DNA from: Bacillota bacterium
Lineage (GTDB): Bacteria; Bacillota; Clostridia; Acetivibrionales; DSM-2933
Direction: 5' to 3'
Length of the DNA: 64,000 nucleotides
NCBI GenBank assembly: GCA_023430975.1
Contig: JAEYYB010000131.1
Span: forward strand, 1 to 64,000
The position numbers and the translations under genes are program-made. Every line of letters begins with the position of its first letter. Position 1 is the stretch's first letter. Under the pieces are notes generated by a model, which was not told the origin of the DNA, did not search any database, and saw only the letters and a program-made list of their open reading frames with translations. Positions 42,948-50,988 of the stretch are shown in pieces.

Positions 42948-44102
42948 TCATATATTGCATGAAATTTCTCTCAAAGCATTCAGTGTTATATCAATTTCAT
43001 CAGCAGTGTTGAAAGGACCAGGACTGAACCTTACAATACCGGTTTTAACAGTACCTAACGTCTGATGTGCAAATAACGAGCAATGCAATCCTGCACGAGT
43101 CGCAATATTATAAACCCTGTCAAGTACATAACTCACTTCAGTGGAATCAACATCAATAAAGTTTATTGCCACAATGCCCGAGTTAGAATCTATATTGTTT
43201 TTACTGTATATTTTTATTTTGCCAATTTCCTCTATACCCTCATGCAGGGTTTTAATCAGATTATATTTAATTTTTTTAATTTTTTCAATTCCTACTTTTT
43301 CGATATAATCAATACCCGCTCCCAATCCAATAATACCGGGAGTGTTTAGTGTTCCGCTTTCCATATTATCCGGCAACATTTCCGGCTGGAATATAATTTC
43401 AGAATGACTTCCCGTACCACCATATATAATTGGCGATAGCTTTAACCCGTCTCTTATGTATATTGCACCTGTTCCCTGCGGACCTAAAAGGCCTTTATGA
43501 CCAGGGAAAGCCATCATGTCAATATACATATCTTCAACATCTATTTTGATAGAGCCTGCTCCCTGTGAAGCATCCAACAAAAAGCAAATTCCTTTTTCAT
43601 TAGCTATCCTTCCCATATCCTTCACCGGCATTATTATGCCATTTACATTTGATGATAAGGTACTTACCAAAAGCCTGGTATTTGGCTTAATTGCCTTTTT
43701 AATATCTTCAACATCTATTTCTCCGTATTCGTTGCAATCAACTACTGTAAATTCTATTTTTCTATCTCTCTTTAGTGTATTTAGGGGTCTTATAACGGAG
43801 TTATGCTCCATTGATGTTGTTATTACATGATCCCCTTCCTTAATATACCCTGATATTCCTATATTTAAAGCTTCTGTTGCATTCTTTGTAAAACAAATCC
43901 TCATAGGGTCCTTAATATTAAAAAATGCACCTATTATTTCCCTGACTCGCATTACCTCCACAGAAGCCTTTATAGACAAAGAGTGCCCTCCCCTTCCGGG
44001 GTTCGCACCATATTCCTTCATACATTTCATCATTTCTTCATATACAGCATCAGGCTTTATAAAGGACGTTGCCGCATTATCGAGATAAATCATGGCATTC
44101 AC
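42948..44102 (-). CDS. Class V aminotransferase, cysteine desulfurase-like
   Basis: A 384-residue PLP enzyme. Motifs: IYLDNAATSFIKPDAV, NATEALNIGISGYIKEGDHVITTSMEHNS, FLLDASQGAG, the PLP Lys in FPGHKGLLGPQGTGAIY, and RAGLHCSLFAHQTLGT, whose Cys sits where cysteine desulfurases carry the persulfide Cys. It starts directly after the hydF stop (GTG at 44102, with GGAGG five bases upstream), so it is co-transcribed with the hydrogenase-maturation genes and may supply sulfur for their Fe-S clusters (inference). A later ATG at 44093 is a possible start. Confidence 0.88.
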   Translation of the reverse strand: MNAMIYLDNAATSFIKPDAVYEEMMKCMKEYGANPGRGGHSLSIKASVEVMRVREIIGAFFNIKDPMRICFTKNATEALNIGISGYIKEGDHVITTSMEHNSVIRPLNTLKRDRKIEFTVVDCNEYGEIDVEDIKKAIKPNTRLLVSTLSSNVNGIIMPVKDMGRIANEKGICFLLDASQGAGSIKIDVEDMYIDMMAFPGHKGLLGPQGTGAIYIRDGLKLSPIIYGGTGSHSEIIFQPEMLPDNMESGTLNTPGIIGLGAGIDYIEKVGIEKIKKIKYNLIKTLHEGIEEIGKIKIYSKNNIDSNSGIVAINFIDVDSTEVSYVLDRVYNIATRAGLHCSLFAHQTLGTVKTGIVRFSPGPFNTADEIDITLNALREISCNI

Positions 44103-45326
44103 CTATTCCTCCAGAATCATCAAGGCCAAAGGAAACGGAGCTAATGCCCTTTCCAGTATGCCCTGAACATATGCTATCAACATGCCGTAATTGGTAATTG
44201 CTACATTATTTGCTTTTGAGAAGTTTATCCTGTACTGCATTTCCTGTTTGTTCAGCATACAGCCTCCACAATGAATGATCAAGTCATATTTTTCTATATC
44301 CTTTGGGAAAAAGTTGCCAGAAGCCCATTCAAACTCCACTTCTCCGCCGCTTAACTGCCTCACCCATCTTGGAATTTTCACCTTTCCAATATCGTCCGCT
44401 TGTCTATGGTGGGTACACCCCTCTACAACAAGTACCTTGCTGCCGCTTTTAAGGTTTTCTATCCGCTTAAGACCTCTGACCATTTCCATCAATTCACCCT
44501 TATATCTTGCAAACAATATGGAAAATGATGTTAGAGGAATATCCTCAGGAACATCTGCCGAAACCTTTAAAAAAGCCTGCGAATCTGTTATTACCAGTGA
44601 GGGTCTTTTATTAAGGTTCTCAATTGTTTCCTTGAGCTCATATTCCTTTGTAATAACAGCCATTGCATCGTTTTCAATAATGTCCCTGATTGTCTGCTGC
44701 TGTGGTAAGATCAATCTCCCCTTAGGTGCCGCCTTATCTATTGGCGTAACAAGAACCACAAAATCTCCCGGCTTTATAAGGTCACCGCATATACTTAAAT
44801 CTTTATCATCATAGACTGCATTTTCCGATATGATTTTTTTTAGCTCTTCAATGCCTGTTTTTACGAGGGAACTGATACCTATTACCGGAATTCCCAATTT
44901 GTTTCTTATTTCATCTATGTCATCACCTGATAATGGCCTTAAATCTACCTTATTCATTGCACATACAACCGGAATATCTCTGCTTTTTACCTTTTTGATA
45001 AAATCCAGTTCAAAATCAGTAATGCCTTCCTGTGCGTTTACTACAACTATGGCAAAATTGGTTTTTCTTAATACATCATATGTTTTTTCAACTCTTAAGT
45101 TTCCTAAATCGCCCTCATCATCCATCCCTGCCGTATCAATTATAACTACCGGGCCTATTGGCAAAAGCTCCATCGTTTTATAAACAGGGTCTGTAGTTGT
45201 TCCAGGCACATCTGAAACAACAGCCAACTCCTGGCCTGTGAGTGCGTTAATAAGGCTTGATTTACCTGCATTTCTCCTTCCGAATATTGCAATATGCATT
45301 CTCTCTGAAACCGGTGTATTATTCAC
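44103..45326 (-). CDS. hydF: [FeFe] hydrogenase H-cluster maturation GTPase HydF
   Basis: Scaffold that receives the 2Fe subcluster from HydE/HydG and hands it to apo-hydrogenase. 407 residues: GTPase domain with FGRRNAGKSSLINALTGQ, VPGTTTDPV, DTAGMDDEG and NKVDL; dimer domain; and a C-terminal cluster domain with the ligand set CTHHRQADDIGK and HCGGCMLNK. I chose the GTG at 45326, giving the family N-terminus MNNTPVSERMHIAIFGRRNAGKS, with AGGTG six bases upstream; a GTG at 45335 is less likely. It begins 9 bp after aspA. Confidence 0.95.
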   Translation of the reverse strand: MNNTPVSERMHIAIFGRRNAGKSSLINALTGQELAVVSDVPGTTTDPVYKTMELLPIGPVVIIDTAGMDDEGDLGNLRVEKTYDVLRKTNFAIVVVNAQEGITDFELDFIKKVKSRDIPVVCAMNKVDLRPLSGDDIDEIRNKLGIPVIGISSLVKTGIEELKKIISENAVYDDKDLSICGDLIKPGDFVVLVTPIDKAAPKGRLILPQQQTIRDIIENDAMAVITKEYELKETIENLNKRPSLVITDSQAFLKVSADVPEDIPLTSFSILFARYKGELMEMVRGLKRIENLKSGSKVLVVEGCTHHRQADDIGKVKIPRWVRQLSGGEVEFEWASGNFFPKDIEKYDLIIHCGGCMLNKQEMQYRINFSKANNVAITNYGMLIAYVQGILERALAPFPLALMILEE

Positions 45327-45335
45327 AAAAATCAC

Positions 45336-46736
45336 CTACCTCTTTCCTGTACCTGGTATACCAGGCTTTGTAAGTTCTAATGGATTTAATATTTTATCTA
45401 TTTTTTCATTATCTAAGACTGCTTTTTCGATCAGCATATCCCTTAATTTTTTATTTTCTGCCACGCATTCCTTTGCAAGGTTTGATGCTTCAGCATATCC
45501 TATATGTTTTATAAGAGCAGGCACCTGTACATAGCTTTCTTCTACCATTTCCCTGCATCTTTCCCTGTTAGCCGATATTCCTTTTATGCATTTATTTATA
45601 AATAACTCGATGCCGTTTCTTAAAATATCCAACGTTTCAAGGAGATTATGTGCAATTACCGGCAAAAACGCATTTAGCTCAAGCTGTCCCGACTGAGCTG
45701 CCATAGTAATTGTCAGATCATTTCCCATTACCTGAAACGCAATTTGGTTAATAGCTTCAGGAATCACAGGATTAACCTTTCCTGGCATTATTGATGATCC
45801 TGCCTGAACCGCAGGAAGAGTTATTTCACCCAAACCGGCCCGAGGCCCTGACGCCATGAGACGCAAGTCGTTGGCAATCTTTGAAAGGTTGACACAAGAG
45901 GTCTTTAAAAGTCCTGACACCTCGACAAATACATCATTGTTCTGGGTTGGATCCATCATGTACTCAGCCCTGGCAAGACCTAGCCCGGTCAATGACCTGA
46001 GCTTTTCAACCATAAGGAATATGTATTTCCTGTCTGCGTTTATACCAGTTCCGACAGCTGTACCACCTATGTTCACTTGCCTCAGTCTTTCTTCAACCTT
46101 GTAAATTCTCCATCTGTCCCTGGATATTGCCTGTGCCCATGCACCGAATTCCTGGCCTAACATTACAGGCACCGCATCCTGAAGCTGTGTTCTTCCAACT
46201 TTGATAATCGTTGAGAATTCCTCTTCCTTTTCCTGCAAAGCCGTTTGCAGCTGCGAAAACAGCTCGCTTACAGGTTTTAACATCTTAATGGCAGCAATGC
46301 GTAAAGCAGTTGGGAATACATCATTTGTAGATTGGGACATGTTAACATGGTCTAAAGGATCAATGCTGGAATAATCGCCTTTTTTCCCGCCTATAAGCTC
46401 TATCGCCCTGTTTGCTATAACCTCATTCACATTCATATTGGCAGATGTCCCAGCACCGCCCTGCAGCGGATCGACAACAAACTGCTCCTTGAAGCTGCCT
46501 GATAGTATTTCATCACAGGCTCCACATATGGCATTTGATATATCGTTATCCAAAAGCCCAACTTCGGCATTTGTGATTGCGGCAGCTTTTTTTACCGTAA
46601 CCAGTGCCTTAATAAGTTCAGGGTGAATATACCTTCCAGTTATATGAAAGTTTTCCAAAGCTCTGGCCGTGTGAATTCCATAGTAGGCTTCATCCGGTAT
46701 CAACATCTCACCTAGCATATCCTTTTCTTTTCTCAT
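45336..46736 (-). CDS. aspA: Aspartate ammonia-lyase
   Basis: Converts aspartate to fumarate and ammonia. 466 residues of the fumarase/aspartase superfamily: GAGTSANMNVNEVIANRA, DHVNMSQSTNDVFPTA, and the signature GSSIMPGKVNPVIPEAINQ with the catalytic Ser loop. It lies between hydE and hydF, an arrangement found in several clostridial maturation clusters, which suggests a supply of ammonia or another role linked to the H-cluster bridging ligand (inference). The ribosome-binding site TTGAGGTTGATGATCG is acceptable. Confidence 0.94.
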   Translation of the reverse strand: MRKEKDMLGEMLIPDEAYYGIHTARALENFHITGRYIHPELIKALVTVKKAAAITNAEVGLLDNDISNAICGACDEILSGSFKEQFVVDPLQGGAGTSANMNVNEVIANRAIELIGGKKGDYSSIDPLDHVNMSQSTNDVFPTALRIAAIKMLKPVSELFSQLQTALQEKEEEFSTIIKVGRTQLQDAVPVMLGQEFGAWAQAISRDRWRIYKVEERLRQVNIGGTAVGTGINADRKYIFLMVEKLRSLTGLGLARAEYMMDPTQNNDVFVEVSGLLKTSCVNLSKIANDLRLMASGPRAGLGEITLPAVQAGSSIMPGKVNPVIPEAINQIAFQVMGNDLTITMAAQSGQLELNAFLPVIAHNLLETLDILRNGIELFINKCIKGISANRERCREMVEESYVQVPALIKHIGYAEASNLAKECVAENKKLRDMLIEKAVLDNEKIDKILNPLELTKPGIPGTGKR

Positions 46737-46762
46737 CGATCATCAACCTCAACATATCACAT

Positions 46763-46823
46763 TTCGTGTTAACTTAACTCGTTAACACACGCTCATAAGG
46801 TAAGTAATTCTTCAATTATACCT
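46763..46823. repeat. Partial R3 element
   Basis: TGTTAACTTAACTCGTTAACACACGCTCA and TAAGTAATTCTTCAATTATACC (each split here only for reading) match the right half of the R3 copy at 25836. It lies 27 bp upstream of aspA and directly abuts the R4 repeat. Confidence 0.6.
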
Positions 46824-47023
46824 GAGATAACGAACTGTAAAGTCATATATCAGTTCCCTTGGAATAGCCCAATTTCGGCTATTCCGCTCACTGTATATAA
46901 CTATATTAAAAGTGATAAATCTATTACATTTGTCTTAAGCAAATCCCGTTGAACCGTTCGTTATTTGCTCCGCCAAATGTAAGATTATTAACACTTTTAA
47001 TATATATTACAGTTCATTATCTC
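46824..47023. repeat. R4 palindromic element, copy 1, interrupted by R1
   Basis: Ends GAGATAACGAACTGTAA and TTACAGTTCATTATCTC are inverted repeats. The left part (46824-46903) and right part (47003-47023) together match the intact copy at 47025-47123. The missing continuity is exactly the R1 element 46904-47002 plus a duplicated TA. Confidence 0.88.
46904..47002. mobile_element. R1 element inserted into R4 with TA duplication
   Basis: A 99-bp palindrome from TATTAAAAGTG to CACTTTTAATA flanked by TA (46902-46903 and 47003-47004). Copy 1 of R4 is 200 bp long and intact copy 2 is 99 bp, a difference of 101 bp, i.e. 99 bp plus a 2-bp target duplication. This is direct sequence evidence that R1 is or was mobile. 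It encodes no protein and would need a transposase in trans; the TA target is typical of IS630/Tc1-mariner enzymes. Confidence 0.88.
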
Positions 47024-47024
47024 T

Positions 47025-47123
47025 GAGATAACGACCTGTAAAGTCATATATCGGTTCGCCCGGAATAGCCCAATTTCGGCTATTCCGCTCACTGTATATA
47101 ACTATTTTACAGTTCATTATCTC
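47025..47123. repeat. R4 palindromic element, copy 2, intact (99 bp)
   Basis: GAGATAACGACCTGTAAA and TTTTACAGTTCATTATCTC form the outer stem; ATATATC/GTATATA and GGAATAGCC/GGCTATTCC the inner stem. It overlaps the 3' end of hydE: the last codons (Asp-Asn-Glu-Leu-stop) lie in its arm. It could act as an RNA hairpin at the end of the hydGE transcript. Confidence 0.85.
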
Positions 47124-48402
47124 TTAAATAAGCGGGAAGCTTCCTTCCGGTCTTCCTCACCGCATAGATGGCAGATCCCATATCTACCATATTTTTATTA
47201 TCATAAATCCTGTAGCTGCCCCTGTAAATTTCAGGGGTATTAATGAGCATAATGGTATTTGCTCCTGCATTTAACGCCCAAACCTGCGCATCCTTATCCA
47301 ATGATGCCAATGCAGTTGTTGAAGGGATATACACCTTTTTACATACAATTCTGGTAACAGCAACAGTTCTTACTGTAAGATTAATATCTCCATTGGGCAA
47401 ATGCTCTAAAGGAGTTCCCTTTGCAGGAATAAACGGACCTATACCGATCATGTTTATTCCCATTTCCTTAAAGTACATTATATCTTCTGCAATATCTTCA
47501 ATCTGTTGCCCCGGCAAGCCAATAATATTGCCGGAACCGTTGATATACCCCAGCTCTTTAAGCCATTTTGAACATTGAATTCTCCTGTCATAATCATCAT
47601 CAGGATGAACTTCCTTAAATATTTTCCTGTTGGTCGTTTCTATCTTTAAAAGGAAATTGTCGGCACCATTTGCTTTAAGCTCTTCATATTCCGCTTTGGT
47701 CCTTTCACCAACACTTAAAGTGATCCTCATTCCGGTTCTTTCTTTTATTGTCCTGATAAGTTTAATTATTCTTTCGGTGGACCATAGCGGGTCCTCTCCC
47801 GATTGAAGTATAACTGTCTTTATGCCCGCCTCATGAAGGCTGTCAACAACCTTCAATATTTCATCTTCTGACATTCTGTATCTTGCAACAGACTCATTAC
47901 CTGCGTTTATACCACAGTAGCTGCAGCTTTTACAGCAGTAGTTGGAAAATTCAATGGCACCTCTAATTTCAACCACATCTCCAACCATCTCTTTTCTTAT
48001 CCTGTCTGCTGTAGAGAATATTACGTCTACCTCTTTAGGCTTATCAGTCTTCAAGAGATAAACTATATCATCCTTTTCAAGTTCATCACCGTTTTCTATC
48101 TTTTTTAAAACGCTTAAAAATTCATTTGATACTGAAATACCAAGCTTTTCATCAATTAATCCCTGAAGCTTTAATTTTCTATCTTCTATAATATCCCTAT
48201 AAAGGACATTTTCTTTTTCCAATATGCTTTTTGAAGCTTCCAGATCATTTCCTTTTATCTTAACTACTATGGCACAAACAGTACCCGTCTGCGGTGGTGC
48301 AGGAACCAGGTCGGTAATTATATTTTCATTTTGAAGGGTTTTATTGATTAAAAGCATGCCGGCTGTATTATGTGCAACAATCAAAAAATCCTTATTATCC
48401 AT
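47107..48402 (-). CDS. hydE: [FeFe] hydrogenase maturase HydE with N-terminal DUF3343 domain
   Basis: Radical-SAM enzyme that processes the HydG product on the way to the 2Fe subcluster. At 431 residues it is about 75 longer than usual. The extra N-terminus (1-75: FLIVAHNTAGMLLINKTL, DLVPAPPQTGTVCAIVVKI) matches DUF3343, a putative Se/S-carrier-like module, including its single conserved Cys. The HydE part has EIRGAIEFSNYCCKSCSYCG (CX3CX2C, near 152-160), ILQSGEDP, LSVGERT, GNIIGLPGQ and IPSTTALASL. It starts 15 bp after hydG. The last codons lie in repeat R4. Confidence 0.93.
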   Translation of the reverse strand: MDNKDFLIVAHNTAGMLLINKTLQNENIITDLVPAPPQTGTVCAIVVKIKGNDLEASKSILEKENVLYRDIIEDRKLKLQGLIDEKLGISVSNEFLSVLKKIENGDELEKDDIVYLLKTDKPKEVDVIFSTADRIRKEMVGDVVEIRGAIEFSNYCCKSCSYCGINAGNESVARYRMSEDEILKVVDSLHEAGIKTVILQSGEDPLWSTERIIKLIRTIKERTGMRITLSVGERTKAEYEELKANGADNFLLKIETTNRKIFKEVHPDDDYDRRIQCSKWLKELGYINGSGNIIGLPGQQIEDIAEDIMYFKEMGINMIGIGPFIPAKGTPLEHLPNGDINLTVRTVAVTRIVCKKVYIPSTTALASLDKDAQVWALNAGANTIMLINTPEIYRGSYRIYDNKNMVDMGSAIYAVRKTGRKLPAYLRDNEL

Positions 48403-48417
48403 TTAAACACATCCATT

Positions 48418-49785
48418 CTAAAAGTAAATATCTCTCTTGCCGCCTTCAATTTCCTTAAGCTTTTCCTCTGTTGACTTTCTAACATTTTCATCTTCAATTT
48501 CATCAAGTGCCTTACTGATTATTTGCTGACCTTTTATACGAAGACTATCCGTTCCATAGTCCATAAGGTTTTCTTTGAAAGTCAGTATGGCATTAGGCTG
48601 GCAAAACTCATGAATTTCGCCCTCTTTTGCATATTCCATAAAGGCTTCTCCTGTACGGCACCTTCTATAACATGCTGTACAAAAGCTTGGAATATAGCCG
48701 TTATCACAGATTGTCTCAAGCATCTGGTTAAGTGTCCTGTGATCATTTACCTCAAATTGGTCGGCTTTCTCCTCTTCCTCTGCATAACCGCCAGGGCTTG
48801 TCTTGGACCCTGCACTAATTTGTGAAACTCCAAGAGACAAAAGTTCATCCCTGAGCTTTGGACTTTCCCTCGTTGACAATATAATTCCTGTATAAGGAAC
48901 AGCAAGCCTGTATATTGCAACTATCTTCCTGAAATCATCATCGTTTACCAGGTAAGGAATCTCATCAAGCCCCCATCCCAAGGCCGACCTTAGCCTCGGA
49001 ACAGATATGGTATGAGGTCCAATACCATATTTCTTTTCGAATGCGTTTATATGCATTAAGAGCCCCAGCACTTCAAACCTGTAATCATACAATCCTAAAA
49101 GTGCTCCTACCCCAACATCATCAATTCCTGCTTCAAATGCACGATCAATAGCTGTTATACGCCAGTCAAAATCTGCCTTTAGCCCTACCGGATGCATCTT
49201 TTTGTAAACTTCTCTATTATACGTTTCCTGAAAAATTACATATGTACCTATCCCATGCTCCTTAAGCTGCCTGTACTCCTCAATTTTCATCGGAGCTGCC
49301 TCAACATTGATTCTTCTTATGTCTCCACATTTATAAACGGCATCCATGGCATCTGTCAAATGCTTCACACCTGTTTTACCAGGATATTCCCCGCATATGA
49401 GCAAAATTCTTTTATGTCCCTGTGACTCGATGGCTTTTGCTTCTGTAACTATTTCATCAAGAGAAAGGGTTTTTCTATGAAGCTCTTTGTTATCTCTTCT
49501 AAAGCCGCAATAGAGGCAGTTGTTTGTGCACTCATTGCTGGTGTAGAGCGGAGCAAACAGCACAACCCTTTTACCATAAACCTTATTCTTGACATATCTC
49601 GCAGCATCAAATATTTCCTCTAGAAGCTCACCGCCCTCAACATATAGTAGCTTTGCCACCTCTTCAAGGTTAAGACCCTTGCAATTTTTTGCTTTATTTA
49701 TAATATCCTTAATTTCCGATTCATCAACTCTCTTGGATTTTTCAAGAAGAGAAAATATAAGCTCTTCATTTATATAATCAACCAT
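48418..49785 (-). CDS. hydG: [FeFe] hydrogenase maturase HydG
   Basis: Radical-SAM tyrosine lyase producing CO and CN ligands for the H-cluster. 455 residues: LFAPLYTSNECTNNCLYCGFRRDN (CX3CX2C near 85-92), LLICGEYPGKTGV, GAPMKIEEYRQLKEHG-type region, QETYNREVYKKMHP, PHTISVPRLRSALGW, and the C-terminal auxiliary cluster site FCTACYRRCRTGEAFM. Start has GGGAGTTGATTGT. It heads hydG-hydE and follows the TM1266 gene. Confidence 0.96.
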   Translation of the reverse strand: MVDYINEELIFSLLEKSKRVDESEIKDIINKAKNCKGLNLEEVAKLLYVEGGELLEEIFDAARYVKNKVYGKRVVLFAPLYTSNECTNNCLYCGFRRDNKELHRKTLSLDEIVTEAKAIESQGHKRILLICGEYPGKTGVKHLTDAMDAVYKCGDIRRINVEAAPMKIEEYRQLKEHGIGTYVIFQETYNREVYKKMHPVGLKADFDWRITAIDRAFEAGIDDVGVGALLGLYDYRFEVLGLLMHINAFEKKYGIGPHTISVPRLRSALGWGLDEIPYLVNDDDFRKIVAIYRLAVPYTGIILSTRESPKLRDELLSLGVSQISAGSKTSPGGYAEEEEKADQFEVNDHRTLNQMLETICDNGYIPSFCTACYRRCRTGEAFMEYAKEGEIHEFCQPNAILTFKENLMDYGTDSLRIKGQQIISKALDEIEDENVRKSTEEKLKEIEGGKRDIYF

Positions 49786-49848
49786 ACAATCAACTCCCTA
49801 TTTATTCAAAATTTCCTACACATAACAACATCGCCTGCGTTTTGCAAC

Positions 49849-49912
49849 CTTGGTTGCTGTTGTGAGAAATAGCGGTGTATAATACGCAATAATTTCTCAC
49901 ACACTAAAAAAT
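49849..49912. repeat. R5 short palindromic repeat
   Basis: GTGAGAAAT and ATTTCTCAC arms enclose a 20-base loop that can itself pair weakly (GCG/CGC). The lead-in TTTGCAACCTTGG matches the copy at 37668. It lies in the 309-bp gap between the TM1266 gene and hydG; nothing else convincing is seen there. Confidence 0.55.
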
Positions 49913-50094
49913 CCCTCCCAAATGTTAGGAAGAATCAGCATAAACCAATAGCATAATTAATCCCCCTTCGATAAGATATCTCCTTCTCGTCAGGTATTAC
50001 CCATTTTAAGAATTCAATTGTTATTTTTGTTTATCAGCAATATATATGCTTGCTGCATTAACCATATAACCATCATTTATCATTAGCACTTCAA

Positions 50095-50346
50095 TCAGTA
50101 GGTCAATGCCACCTTAACCTTAATACCGGGAATGTTTCCAAGCTTGCCTGTCAAAGCACCTATTTCATCATTAGTGCCATCTACAATAATTGATATTACG
50201 GATATCTCCCTTTCCTTATATGGAAGTCCCATCCTGCCTACAATTATATTACCAAAATTGCTTAGAATGTCATTAACCCTCTTAGCGGTTTCTTCCCGGT
50301 TATTGACTACTACACCAATAACTGCAATTCTATTTTGGTTTGACAT
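50095..50346 (-). CDS. TM1266 family iron-only hydrogenase system regulator
   Basis: An 83-residue ferredoxin-like/ACT-type fold protein: RIAVIGVVVNNREETAKRVNDILSNFGNIIVGRMGLPYKEREISVISIIVDGTNDEIGALTGKLGNIPGIKVK. The family is found with hydE, hydF and hydG and is annotated as a putative regulator on context. Here it is the first gene before hydG, with its own promoter and a good ribosome-binding site (GAAGGTGATTT). Confidence 0.9.
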   Translation of the reverse strand: MSNQNRIAVIGVVVNNREETAKRVNDILSNFGNIIVGRMGLPYKEREISVISIIVDGTNDEIGALTGKLGNIPGIKVKVALTY

Positions 50347-50378
50347 AAATCACCTTCGTTATTTTTTTAACTATGTTA

Positions 50379-50406
50379 ATTATACCACTTTTCTATTTCA
50401 TGTAAA
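50379..50406 (-). promoter_or_regulatory. SigA-type promoter of the hydrogenase-maturation cluster
   Basis: TTTACA (50401-50406), 16 nt, TATAAT (50379-50384) on the minus strand, 32 bp upstream of the TM1266 start codon. Confidence 0.75.
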
Positions 50407-50469
50407 CAATTTTTTTGTAGCTTGGCTTTTTCCTTTAAATCAACATAACTAACATCATTAGTTGATAAA

Positions 50470-50703
50470 TTACTTCATAGCAGCAATACAAGCATTCCAT
50501 TCTCTGCCATTAAGCATTCCTATAAATTCATATACCGGCTGATAAAAACCTTTTGTATCATATGAATAAGATATCTTAATATCCTTTATTTGAATTTTCC
50601 CCCCCGGCATATCCGACCAATCAGGAAAGTTACCTTTTAAGACTTTCTGATATGCACAGGTAGATATTTTAAACCTGATGCATATTGATAATCCGACATA
50701 CTT
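50470..50703 (-). pseudogene. C-terminal remnant of an unidentified protein
   Basis: An open stretch of 77 codons without an initiation codon, bounded by a stop at 50704-50706 and ending in TAA at 50470-50472. Read in frame it gives a protein-like sequence with VLKGNFPDWSDMPGG, ISYSYDTKGFYQPVYEFIG and a terminal CIAAMK. Further upstream no frame stays open. It looks like the surviving end of a larger gene; I do not recognise the family. The rest of the gap 50347-50946 shows only the hyd promoter. Confidence 0.45.
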
Positions 50704-50946
50704 CTATTCACAAAAATTTTCAATGTATAAGTGGATAGCCAGAAGTTGGATTGCTTAATTTGAACAGATTCTAACATTTATTGTATATTCTTCATTTATA
50801 TTTTTCAACATTTTTTACATTTATATATTAAGTTTTGCAGCATTTCAAAATTCTTATTTTTATTGCAATTTATTCATTGGACAAGCTTCTTAACATTACT
50901 AAAACACCACAACATAATGTTAAACATATTTATCTTATGGCAAAAA

Positions 50947-50980
50947 CTAAAAGAGCCTGATCGTCTCAGGCTCTTTATCT
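50947..50980 (-). terminator. Terminator of the SLH-CBM6-PA14 gene
   Basis: AAAGAGCCTGA (50950-50960) pairs perfectly with TCAGGCTCTTT (50966-50976) around five bases, with TTAGTTTTTG after it on the minus strand. It begins 13 bp past the stop codon. Confidence 0.9.
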
Positions 50981-50988
50981 ATTGTCCT

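Noticed and set aside
44275..44814. A 179-codon plus-strand frame opposite hydF
   Set aside because: Antisense to a clearly conserved GTPase; Ser/Leu-rich composition typical of shadow frames.
49913..50094. A possible 20-codon frame downstream of the TM1266 gene
   Set aside because: Too short and without a convincing ribosome-binding site or conservation argument.
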